Assembly (NCBI RefSeq): GCF_037622515.1
Contig: NZ_JBBJCN010000011.1
Span: 26,736 to 90,735 of the forward strand
DNA from: Paradesertivirga superstes
GTDB taxonomy: Bacteria; Bacteroidota; Bacteroidia; Sphingobacteriales; Sphingobacteriaceae
Length of the DNA stretch: 64,000 nucleotides
Direction of reading: 5' to 3'
In this document: positions 44,016 to 51,768 of the stretch, in pieces
Numbering within the stretch: position 1 is the stretch's first letter
Layout of the letters: each line of letters begins with the position of its first letter
Notes under the pieces: model-generated
The model's input: only the letters and a program-made list of their open reading frames with translations
Databases searched by the model: none
Told to the model about the DNA's origin: nothing
Position numbers and translations under genes: made by a program

Positions 44016-44894
44016 TTAATGGTCTAATAGGAATTTTCTTTTAAGAATAGATGCTTTATTTAGCTCCGAAAAGTAATTTGGATAATCGGTGATTATTCCA
44101 TCAACCCCTAAATAAATAAGCTTCTGCATCTTAGCCTTAGAATTAATTGTCCAGGGGATAATTTTGGCTTTTGCTGAATGACATTTTGCAACCAGCCCGG
44201 CCGTTACCAGTAAATGATCGGGACTGTATATAGGAGGAACAAAACCCAGTTGTTTAATGATTTCTTCAAAGGGTTTTTTGCTCGAAGTTAATAGTGCGAT
44301 GGTAACTTTTGGATATTTTGTCCGGATGTATTTTAAAGGTCTGACATCAAATGACTGAATGTAGAATCTGTTACTGATATTTTTAGACTTAATAACTTTC
44401 ATTACTTCATCAACCAGATCTTCTGGTTTCGAATTATATTTTGAATCGAAAGATTTAGAGGTTTTAAGTTCTATATTATAGATTGTTCCCGGAAGCTTTT
44501 TGGTTTGGGTAAAATGTTCTACTGAATCTATCAGGTCACCTAATAAAGGAATATAAGCTGCGACTTTTTTCTGTTTCGGAAAGGCCTTGTATATTTTTGA
44601 TCCGACATCAAACTTCCTGATATCTTCATATTCCATTTGGTGAAATACAAACTTTTTGGCTTCTTCTTTATCTAACTCTTTTCCATCCGGATTAAGAGAA
44701 TGAGCACTATTTACACTGGGGTCATGGGTTACAATAACTTTTCCATCTTTGCTGGTATACACATCCAGCTCTATTACATTTGCTCCTTCTTCAATCGCCT
44801 TTGTCATTGAGATAATCGTATTTTCCGGCATCAGTCCCCGCGCTCCCCGGTGACCTTCTTTATAGAATTCAGGAAATTTTTTGGGTAAAGTCAT
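44016..44894 (-). CDS. Glycerophosphodiester phosphodiesterase family protein
   Basis: A 292-residue GDPD-family TIM barrel. The catalytic pattern is intact: HRG at 15-17 (EGHRGARGLMPENT), E42 and D44 (VIELDVYTSKDG), and H57/D58 (VTHDPS). The C-terminal WTINSKAKMQKLIYLGVDGIITDYP is the usual end motif. No signal peptide is visible (start MTLPKKFPEFYKEGHRG), so it is probably cytoplasmic, although many relatives are exported. It would hydrolyse glycerophosphodiesters from membrane turnover. It is convergent with rlmN (39-base gap) and divergent from comF. Confidence 0.92.
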   Translation of the reverse strand: MTLPKKFPEFYKEGHRGARGLMPENTIISMTKAIEEGANVIELDVYTSKDGKVIVTHDPSVNSAHSLNPDGKELDKEEAKKFVFHQMEYEDIRKFDVGSKIYKAFPKQKKVAAYIPLLGDLIDSVEHFTQTKKLPGTIYNIELKTSKSFDSKYNSKPEDLVDEVMKVIKSKNISNRFYIQSFDVRPLKYIRTKYPKVTIALLTSSKKPFEEIIKQLGFVPPIYSPDHLLVTAGLVAKCHSAKAKIIPWTINSKAKMQKLIYLGVDGIITDYPNYFSELNKASILKRKFLLDH

Positions 44895-45038
44895 ATACTA
44901 CCAGAGTTACAGGCGTGATCCCAACGTTCATGGCTTATTATTTTTCTGATTTAAATATACTGAAATCGGATTTATTTGACGTGTATATATGTTTTTCATA
45001 TATTCAATTTATGCATAGAAGGTTTTATTATAAATGAA

Positions 45039-45734
45039 ATGAACGTGATCTTAAAGTATGCCGGAGATTTTCTTTCATTGTTTTTCCCTCAGTTATGCTC
45101 CGGTTGCGGAAAAAGCCTTTTTAAAAATGAATCGGTCATATGCATAAATTGCGTATATCACCTGCCTTATACAAACTTCCATCTCGATAATGATAATCCT
45201 GTTGCAAGGCAACTATGGGGACGAATTCCGTTTAACTTCGCAGGAGCATATCTTCACTTTCAAAAGGGTTCCAGGGTTCAGAATCTAATGCATGAGCTTA
45301 AATATAATAACAAACCGGAAGTAGCTTTTAAGCTGGGCGAGATGTATGGGAGGCAATTAAAAAGTTCAGCAGATTTTCAAAATCCTGATGTAATAATTCC
45401 TGTACCTTTGCATCCGGCAAGGCAAAAGAAACGTGGATATAATCAAAGTGAATATTTGGCTCAGGGTCTCGCACAGAGCTTAAACATTCCGGTGAAATAT
45501 ATCCTTAGCCGTAATGTTTTTACAGAAACTCAAACCCGTAAATCACGATTTGTACGGTATGAAAATATGAAAGATGTATTTGTGGGTTCCCGAAATCAAG
45601 ACCTGGAGAACAAACATGTTCTGGTTGTTGATGATGTTGTAACTACCGGTGCAACTATAGAAGCTTGCGCGTTTGAATTGCTGAAAATTAAAGGTTTGAG
45701 AGTTAGCGTGGCCGCTATTGCATTTACCAAGTAA
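45039..45734 (+). CDS. comF: ComF family phosphoribosyltransferase-like protein
   Basis: The 231-residue protein has the ComF arrangement: an N-terminal zinc ribbon with two CxxC pairs (LCSGCGKSLF and ICINC), then a type I phosphoribosyltransferase fold ending in the PRPP loop VLVVDDVVTTGATIEAC. The ATG at 45039 gives the family start; the frame is open to a TTG at 44976 but those 21 codons are not family-like. In competent bacteria ComF acts in DNA uptake, but the gene is also widespread in non-competent ones. The stop shares a base with the following lipoprotein gene. Confidence 0.92.
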   Translation: MNVILKYAGDFLSLFFPQLCSGCGKSLFKNESVICINCVYHLPYTNFHLDNDNPVARQLWGRIPFNFAGAYLHFQKGSRVQNLMHELKYNNKPEVAFKLGEMYGRQLKSSADFQNPDVIIPVPLHPARQKKRGYNQSEYLAQGLAQSLNIPVKYILSRNVFTETQTRKSRFVRYENMKDVFVGSRNQDLENKHVLVVDDVVTTGATIEACAFELLKIKGLRVSVAAIAFTK

Positions 45735-47116
45735 TGAAATTTACCTGCTTTATTCCTCTGATATTAATTTCTGTATGTTTCTGGGGATGCAGAAAAGAAG
45801 ATAATATCACAACAGATCCCTCAGCAAAACTTGAGTTTTCGGCTGACACGATATTATTTGATACTGTATTTACTTCTACAGGCTCAACAACACAGCGAAT
45901 CAAAGTTTTTAACCGGGGAAAACGTGCCGTTAAAATTCAGGAAATTAAGCTTGGCGGCGGATCATCCTCTAATTATCAAATTAATATCAACGGAATTGCT
46001 TCCCATTACGCAGAAGGTATCGAAATTCGAGGCAACGATTCATTAAATGTATTTGTTAAAGTTACGATAGATCCCAGTTCAGATCAGCTTCCCTTTATAG
46101 TGAAAGATTCGATTGGCTTTTTAACCAATGGTAACTATCAGAAAGTTGTTCTTACAGCATATGGGCAGAACGCTGTTTTTTTAAATGACGCACTTATTAA
46201 TACCAACACTGTCTGGGATAGTAAATTGCCTTATGTTATTTTTAATAAAGTAACTGTAAATCCCGGAAGGACCCTTACCATTCAAAGAGGAACAAAGCTT
46301 TATTTTCATAAAGATGCAGAACTCATTGTAGCAGGAACTTTAAAAGTTGAAGGGGCAGTTGAAGACTCGGTAAGCTTTTTAAGCGACAGGCTTGAAAGGA
46401 TTTATGAAGATGAGCCGGGACAATGGAAAGGCTTGCACTTTCTGAAAAGCAGTAAAGATAATCTGATAAATTATGGGTTGATTAAAAACGGAACAATCGG
46501 CATCCAAGTGGATTCCTTGTCTGAAAACAGTACTCCTAAACTGTTATTGGTAAATTCCATGATTTACAATATGGAACTTATTGCTTTGTACGGCCGCAAT
46601 GCTGATGTTGCAGCTTTTAATAATGTGTTCGCTAATTGTGGCAAATACCTTATTTATGGGGTAAACGGAGGCCGGTATAACTTTAAACAAAATACCCTGG
46701 CTAATTTAAGCTTTCAGTTTCCCAGAACAACGCCTTCTTTATTTTTTACTAACCAGGTAAGTCCCGGAATTACATCTGCATTTAATTTAACCCTGCTTAA
46801 TAATATTATATGGGGTTCTTTACCGGATGAACTTATAGTTGAGAAAATCGGGACGATGTCTTTTAGCCAGTCTATTATTAAAAACCTGATAAAATCACGT
46901 GATTTAAGTTTAGAGAGCTCAGGAAACATTCTGAATACTGATCCGTTATTTAAAAATGCCAGACAGAATAATTTTGTTCTGACTTCCGGAAGTCCGGCCG
47001 CTAACAAAGGCGAAAATTTAATTACTGATCCTTATTTTAATCCCTGGTTAAAGAAAGATTTAGCCGAAAAAGTGAGATTATTCCCCTCAGAATTAGGGGC
47101 TTACGAATTGCTGTAA
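45734..47116 (+). CDS. Putative lipoprotein with Ig-like and beta-helix regions
   Basis: A 460-residue exported protein with a lipoprotein signal (ILISVCFWGC, Cys19). Residues about 30-140 form a strand-rich Ig-like domain (FDTVFTSTGSTTQRIKVFNRG). From about 160 onward, repeated short strands with Asn/Gly turns (GRTLTIQRGTKLYFHKDAEL, GTLKVEG, NLINYGLIKNGTIGIQVDS, NNIIWGS) look like a right-handed parallel beta-helix, ending in SPAANKG and SELGAYELL, which are typical of such exported proteins. No catalytic residues are recognisable. It overlaps comF by one base and is followed by a terminator. Function unknown. Confidence 0.82.
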   Translation: MKFTCFIPLILISVCFWGCRKEDNITTDPSAKLEFSADTILFDTVFTSTGSTTQRIKVFNRGKRAVKIQEIKLGGGSSSNYQININGIASHYAEGIEIRGNDSLNVFVKVTIDPSSDQLPFIVKDSIGFLTNGNYQKVVLTAYGQNAVFLNDALINTNTVWDSKLPYVIFNKVTVNPGRTLTIQRGTKLYFHKDAELIVAGTLKVEGAVEDSVSFLSDRLERIYEDEPGQWKGLHFLKSSKDNLINYGLIKNGTIGIQVDSLSENSTPKLLLVNSMIYNMELIALYGRNADVAAFNNVFANCGKYLIYGVNGGRYNFKQNTLANLSFQFPRTTPSLFFTNQVSPGITSAFNLTLLNNIIWGSLPDELIVEKIGTMSFSQSIIKNLIKSRDLSLESSGNILNTDPLFKNARQNNFVLTSGSPAANKGENLITDPYFNPWLKKDLAEKVRLFPSELGAYELL

Positions 47117-47187
47117 TTTTTTTTAAAAATAGGGTAACCTTTTAATCGGGTTTACTGTATAAATACCCGAGAGCGTTAATTTAGATA

Positions 47188-47223
47188 GAAAGAGCCGGAA
47201 GCCGAAAGGCAACCGGCTTTTTC
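47188..47223. terminator. Rho-independent terminator between the lipoprotein gene and glyA
   Basis: AGCCGG (47193-47198) pairs with CCGGCT (47213-47218), with an inner GCC-GAAA-GGC hairpin (47201-47210) and outer A/T pairing from 47188 to 47223. A T run follows on the plus strand. It lies between convergent genes and could serve both. Confidence 0.85.
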
Positions 47224-47242
47224 TTGATCTAAAAGCTCTGTT

Positions 47243-48514
47243 TTATTTGTATAATGGATGTTCTTCCATCATTTCGTGAATTTTCTTACGAACCTTTTTC
47301 ACAACCGCTTCATCTTCAGGGTTAGAAAGAACAGTGTCAATATAGTCTACTATTTTTTCCATATGTTTCTCTTTCAAGCCACGTGATGAAATTGCCGCTG
47401 TTCCGATTCTGATTCCTGAAGTGACAAAAGGAGATTTATCATCAAAAGGAACCATGTTTTTGTTCACTGTAATATCAGCATTTCCTAAAGCAGCTTCTGC
47501 AACCTTACCGGTGATGTTCTTATTGCGCAAATCAATCAGCATTAAGTGATTGTCTGTTCCGCCGGAAATGATTTTATAATTGCGGGCTACAAACGCATCT
47601 GCCATGGCGGAAGCATTCTTCTTAACCTGCAGAACATATTTCATGTAATCGTCGCTAAGAGCTTCACCAAAAGCAATTGCCTTTGCTGCGATAATATGCT
47701 CTAAAGGTCCGCCCTGAGTTCCGGGGAACACAGCCATATCCAATAAAGAAGACATCATTCTGGTTTCTCCTTTTGGAGTTTTTAATCCGAAAGGATTCTC
47801 AAAATCTTTTCCAAGCATAATCATCCCGCCACGTGGTCCGCGAAGTGTTTTATGCGTGGTAGTAGTTACTATATGGCAATGAGGAAGCGGATCATCCAAT
47901 AAACCTTTAGCAATTAAACCAGCAGGGTGAGAAATATCTGCCAGTACTAAAGCTCCGATCTGATCAGCAACCTGGCGGATAAATTTATAATCCCATTCTC
48001 TCGAATAGGCAGAGGCACCGCAAATAATCAATTTCGGCTTTTCCGCTAAAGCGGTTTCTTCAAGCTTTTTGTAATCAATAAGTCCTGTTTCTTTTTCTAC
48101 TCCGTAAAAAGACGGCTGGTATAATTTACCTGACGAATTTACGGGTGATCCATGGGTAAGGTGACCGCCATGTGAAAGGTCGAACCCTAAAATTTTATCA
48201 CCCGGCTTTAGAATACCCAGAAATACTGCAGAATTTGCCTGGGCTCCTGAATGTGGCTGAACGTTTACCCATTCGGCATTAAATAATTCTTTAGCTCTTT
48301 CAATAGCTATAGTTTCAATTTCATCAACAACCTCACAACCTCCGTAATAACGTTTTCCCGGAAGGCCTTCAGCATATTTATTAGTAAGTACAGAGCCAGC
48401 AGCTTCCATAACTTGTTTACTAACAAAGTTTTCTGATGCAATCAGTTCAAGTCCGTTTTCCTGACGGTCCTGTTCTTCTTCGATGAGCTTAAAGATGATT
48501 TTATCTTTTTTCAT
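47243..48514 (-). CDS. glyA: Serine hydroxymethyltransferase GlyA
   Basis: GlyA is a PLP enzyme interconverting serine and glycine with tetrahydrofolate and is the main source of one-carbon units. It has 423 residues. The N-terminal LIASENFVSKQVMEAAGS and LTNKYAEGLPGKRYYGGCE motifs are present. The PLP lysine is K222 in TTTTHKTLRGPRGG, and the active-site H-x-G motif SHGGHLTHG is at 114-122. It lies 37 bases after scpA, so probably cotranscribed. Its glycine product also feeds the GcvH system encoded at 21647. Confidence 0.97.
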   Translation of the reverse strand: MKKDKIIFKLIEEEQDRQENGLELIASENFVSKQVMEAAGSVLTNKYAEGLPGKRYYGGCEVVDEIETIAIERAKELFNAEWVNVQPHSGAQANSAVFLGILKPGDKILGFDLSHGGHLTHGSPVNSSGKLYQPSFYGVEKETGLIDYKKLEETALAEKPKLIICGASAYSREWDYKFIRQVADQIGALVLADISHPAGLIAKGLLDDPLPHCHIVTTTTHKTLRGPRGGMIMLGKDFENPFGLKTPKGETRMMSSLLDMAVFPGTQGGPLEHIIAAKAIAFGEALSDDYMKYVLQVKKNASAMADAFVARNYKIISGGTDNHLMLIDLRNKNITGKVAEAALGNADITVNKNMVPFDDKSPFVTSGIRIGTAAISSRGLKEKHMEKIVDYIDTVLSNPEDEAVVKKVRKKIHEMMEEHPLYK

Positions 48515-48551
48515 TCTTATTTATTTGTTGTTTATGTTGTTGATGCAGCTC

Positions 48552-49289
48552 TTACTGCACAGTAAAATTATTAAAACCTAATCCTATCTGGATGGAAATA
48601 AGCTGCTGCTGCAGCATTTCAAGCATTGCGAGAAAATTATAAACAAAGTGAACTTTATTTTCTGAATTTTTCATCAGTCTGGAAAAATCAATTTTCTGAT
48701 TAAGATGAATCAATTCTGCAATTACTTTTTTCTGTTGTTCAATTGTATACGGATACTGAATAACGGTGTGTTTAACATCCTGTTGTTTATTGTGGTATCG
48801 GGACATTGCTTTTTCGTATACCACCATTAATCTGTATAACCCTACAGAGGGAAGCTCCTCCCCGGGTTCAGAAGTTTCTGCGATCTTTTGAAGGTCAAAA
48901 GTAATATTGCCTCTTTTTTCCTGCATAAACCTCTCGCTTTCCAAAACTTTAAAACTTTCGGTCAGCAGTTTAAATTTTTTATATTCAATGAGCTTTTGAA
49001 CCAGATCTTTTTTCAGATCTATCTCATTCCCGTCTTCATCCAGATCAGGCATCGGTAAAAGCATTTTGGCTTTTATTCGCATTAATGTGGCAGCTATGAA
49101 AATAAATTCACTGGCAAGCTCTATATTTAATGCGTTCATTTCATGTATATACGCAAGGAAATCGTCCGTTATCTTAGCGATTTGAATATCGCGGATATCC
49201 AGCTCATCACGTTCAATAAAGAACAAAAGTAAATCAAAAGGGCCGGCAAATTGAGGCAGCCTTATTTCAAAAGTATCTTGCTGTATCAC
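48552..49289 (-). CDS. scpA: Segregation and condensation protein A ScpA
   Basis: ScpA is the kleisin subunit linking SMC heads in the bacterial condensin. The 245 residues include the N-terminal SMC-binding part with FAGPFDLLLFFIERDELDIRDI (about 15-36) and IAKITDDFLAYIHEMNALNIELASEF (about 38-63). A variable middle and a winged-helix C-terminus follow. The start is GTG, fitting the family start. scpB and smc are not adjacent. glyA follows 37 bases downstream. The dxs gene is divergent. Confidence 0.93.
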   Translation of the reverse strand: MIQQDTFEIRLPQFAGPFDLLLFFIERDELDIRDIQIAKITDDFLAYIHEMNALNIELASEFIFIAATLMRIKAKMLLPMPDLDEDGNEIDLKKDLVQKLIEYKKFKLLTESFKVLESERFMQEKRGNITFDLQKIAETSEPGEELPSVGLYRLMVVYEKAMSRYHNKQQDVKHTVIQYPYTIEQQKKVIAELIHLNQKIDFSRLMKNSENKVHFVYNFLAMLEMLQQQLISIQIGLGFNNFTVQ

Positions 49290-49406
49290 AATCGCCTCAA
49301 AAATAAAGATTTAATTTGGTATGGAAATAGTAAAGAAAAAGAAGACAGTATTATTTTTTAAATAATATTGAGTTACTTTGTGATTCATTTTTTATGCCCA
49401 ACTAGT

Positions 49407-51335
49407 ATGGAAGTTAAGGCGGGAGAACTACTGGAACAAATACTCTACCCATCTGATTTAAAGAAATTTTCAGAAAACGATCTGGAACGGATTTGTCAGG
49501 AATTACGACAATATATTATTGATGTGGTTTCTGTTAACGGAGGTCATTTTGGTGCAAGCTTAGGTGTCGTAGAATTAACAGTGGCCTTGCATTACGTACT
49601 TAATACTCCTTACGATCAGTTGGTATGGGATGTTGGGCATCAGGCATACGGGCATAAAATTTTAACCGGCCGGCGCCCGCTTTTTCATACAAACAGAGTT
49701 TACCAGGGAATCAGCGGCTTTCCGAAACGGACTGAAAGTGAATATGATACTTTTGGTGTAGGGCACTCATCAACTTCTATATCTGCTGCTCTGGGAATGG
49801 CTGTTGCTTCTCATTACAAAGGAGAGAATGACCGTCAGCATGTTGCCGTTATCGGTGATGGAGCAATGACAGCAGGAATGTCTTTTGAAGCACTGAATCA
49901 TGCAGGCATCGAAAACACCAATTTGCTGGTTATCTTAAATGATAACTGCATGTCTATTGACCCCAACGTGGGTGCATTAAAAGAATACCTTACAGATATA
50001 ACCACTTCCAAGTCGTATAATAAATTCAGAGACGATATATCGCATGTATTAGGCAAGCTTTCCGAGCTGGGCCCCAATGCGCATCATATTGTAAAGATGA
50101 TTGAAAAGAGCATCAAGGGAACTTTGCTGAAACGAAGCAATTTTTTTGAAGCCTTAAAATTCAGATATTTTGGCCCCATTGACGGCCATGACGTCAAGCA
50201 CCTTGCCAAAGTAATCAAGGATTTACGTGATATACCCGGACCTAAAATACTACACTGTATAACCGTTAAGGGGAAGGGCTTTTCTTTAGCAGAGAAAGAT
50301 CAGACCAAATGGCACGCGCCAGGCCTTTTTGATAAAATAACCGGTGAAATAAAAAAGGTTGTTAATGATAAACCCCAGGCACCGAAATACCAGGATGTTT
50401 TTGGACATACTTTGGTAGAACTGGCCGAAAAGAACTCCAAGATAATGGGGATTACCCCGGCTATGCCGAGCGGAAGTTCAATGAATATTATGATGAAGGC
50501 AATGCCCGCCAGGTCATTCGATGTAGGGATAGCAGAACAGCATGCGGTTACTTTTTCTGCAGGGCTCGCTACGCGCGGAATGGTGCCTTTTTGTAATATC
50601 TATTCCAGCTTCATGCAAAGGGCATACGATCAGGTTATTCACGATGTTGCCATTCAAAAACTGAATGTTGTTTTTTGTTTAGACCGCGCGGGTTTAGCCG
50701 GAGCTGATGGTCCGACACATCACGGCGCTTATGATTTGGCTTTTATGCGCTGTATTCCAAATATGGTAGTATCGGCCCCAATGAACGAAGAAGAATTACG
50801 GAACCTGATGTTCACCGCTCAGCAGGAAAACATGGGGCCTTTCTCTATTCGATATCCGCGCGGCACAGGCGTTATGCCCGACTGGCGCAGGCCTTTTAAG
50901 GCGATCCCGGTAGGTAAAGGAAGAAAGATTTGCGACGGTGAGGAAGTAGCCGTTTTGAGTATTGGACATATCGGAAATGAAGCTGTAAAAGCATGTACAG
51001 AGCTTAATTCGCTTGGCTTTAATCCGGCTCATTATGACATGAGATTCATTAAGCCTCTTGATGAAGATCTCCTTCACGAGGTATTTACAAACTTTAAAAA
51101 AGTTATTACAATCGAAGACGGTTGCCTGCAGGGAGGTTTAGGAAGTGCTGTTCTGGAGTTTATGGCCGACAATCAGTATAATTCTACTGTCGTTCGGTTG
51201 GGAATACCTGATGAAGTAATTGAACATGGCGAGCAGCCTGAGCTTTGGGCGGAATGTGGTTATGATGCGGCTGCTATTATTAAAGCGGTTAAGAAGATGG
51301 CAGTACTAAGGACTACTAAAAGTATTGCAAGTTAA
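49407..51335 (+). CDS. dxs: 1-deoxy-D-xylulose-5-phosphate synthase Dxs
   Basis: Dxs condenses pyruvate and glyceraldehyde 3-phosphate to start the MEP isoprenoid pathway, which continues through ispF in this window. The 642-residue transketolase-fold protein has a TPP-binding motif (AVIGDGAMTAGMSFEALNHA...NDN), the VWDVGHQAYGHKILTGR motif, and the C-terminal GADGPTHHGAYD motif. The frame begins at a TTG at 49368, but the ATG at 49407 (MEVKAGELLEQI) matches the usual start. The gene is divergent from scpA. A REP-like repeat array starts 7 bases after the stop. Confidence 0.96.
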   Translation: MEVKAGELLEQILYPSDLKKFSENDLERICQELRQYIIDVVSVNGGHFGASLGVVELTVALHYVLNTPYDQLVWDVGHQAYGHKILTGRRPLFHTNRVYQGISGFPKRTESEYDTFGVGHSSTSISAALGMAVASHYKGENDRQHVAVIGDGAMTAGMSFEALNHAGIENTNLLVILNDNCMSIDPNVGALKEYLTDITTSKSYNKFRDDISHVLGKLSELGPNAHHIVKMIEKSIKGTLLKRSNFFEALKFRYFGPIDGHDVKHLAKVIKDLRDIPGPKILHCITVKGKGFSLAEKDQTKWHAPGLFDKITGEIKKVVNDKPQAPKYQDVFGHTLVELAEKNSKIMGITPAMPSGSSMNIMMKAMPARSFDVGIAEQHAVTFSAGLATRGMVPFCNIYSSFMQRAYDQVIHDVAIQKLNVVFCLDRAGLAGADGPTHHGAYDLAFMRCIPNMVVSAPMNEEELRNLMFTAQQENMGPFSIRYPRGTGVMPDWRRPFKAIPVGKGRKICDGEEVAVLSIGHIGNEAVKACTELNSLGFNPAHYDMRFIKPLDEDLLHEVFTNFKKVITIEDGCLQGGLGSAVLEFMADNQYNSTVVRLGIPDEVIEHGEQPELWAECGYDAAAIIKAVKKMAVLRTTKSIAS

Positions 51336-51341
51336 CACGGC

Positions 51342-51440
51342 GTCATGCTGAGCCTGTCGAAGTATAAGCCTGTCGAAGTATAGAGCCTGTCGACTAGCGT
51401 CATGTTGGGCTTGTCGAAACATAGATCCTGCCGAGGCAGC
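51342..51440 (+). repeat. REP-like repeat cluster downstream of dxs
   Basis: Five degenerate units built on CATGCTGAGCCTGTCGAAGT lie head-to-tail: 51342-51365, 51366-51381, 51382-51396 (partial), 51399-51422 and 51423-51440 (diverged). Units 1 and 4 are full length, starting with GTCATG; the others keep the GCCTGTCGA core. An inverted relative is at 41551-41582. Such CTGTCGAAG repeats are familiar from many Bacteroidota intergenic regions. The array does not look coding. Confidence 0.8.
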
Positions 51441-51475
51441 CATAAAGATTTGACAACTTTTAAAAGTTATCAATC

Positions 51476-51652
51476 TCAGGGACTTTTCGTAGTAGTGTTG
51501 TCGTTAATCCTTACATCAGAAAAATCAACACCACATTTACCGCAGCCAGAGCTGCATCCGTTTTTTGATTGTAAATTTTTATAAACAATCCGGCCGACAT
51601 AGACTAAGGCTATCGTAAATAATAAGATTACCAGAACTTCCTGTACCCCCAT
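51476..51652 (-). CDS. FeoB-associated Cys-rich membrane protein (58 residues)
   Basis: A short frame found by reading the dxs-typA gap. The 58-residue protein has an N-terminal membrane helix (VQEVLVILLFTIALVYVGRIVY) followed by KNGCSSGCGKCGVDFSDV. Helix plus GCxxGCGKC motif is the pattern of the FeoB-associated Cys-rich membrane proteins, which in other bacteria are encoded beside feoB. Here feoAB is about 31 kb away. The -7 box TAACTTTG (51664-51657) ends 4 bases before the ATG. A role in ferrous iron transport is inferred from the family. The REP-like array begins just past the stop. Confidence 0.82.
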   Translation of the reverse strand: MGVQEVLVILLFTIALVYVGRIVYKNLQSKNGCSSGCGKCGVDFSDVRINDNTTTKSP

Positions 51653-51656
51653 CTTG

Positions 51657-51664
51657 CAAAGTTA
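51657..51664 (-). promoter_or_regulatory. Candidate promoter of the Cys-rich microprotein gene (TAACTTTG)
   Basis: An exact TAnnTTTG match on the minus strand. It ends 4 bases before the ATG at 51652, suggesting a leaderless transcript. No clear -33 element is seen. Confidence 0.4.
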
Positions 51665-51735
51665 ATCTTATGTTATCCCTTGATTGTCATTAAATTTCAA
51701 GCTTTTAAAAGCGCGTAAATTCCAATTTAAAACCC

Positions 51736-51743
51736 TACCTTTG
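51736..51743 (+). promoter_or_regulatory. typA promoter -7 box (TACCTTTG)
   Basis: An exact TAnnTTTG match 25 bases before the typA ATG, leaving a leader of about 20 bases. No strong -33 TTTG at the usual spacing. It is back-to-back with the box of the Cys-rich microprotein gene. Confidence 0.55.
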
Positions 51744-51768
51744 CAAAAAATTTTGAGAGGCATTCTTC

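Noticed and set aside
51402..51584. 60-codon plus-strand frame after dxs
   Set aside because: Its first part is the REP-like array and the rest is antisense to the Cys-rich microprotein, which has clear family features on the other strand.
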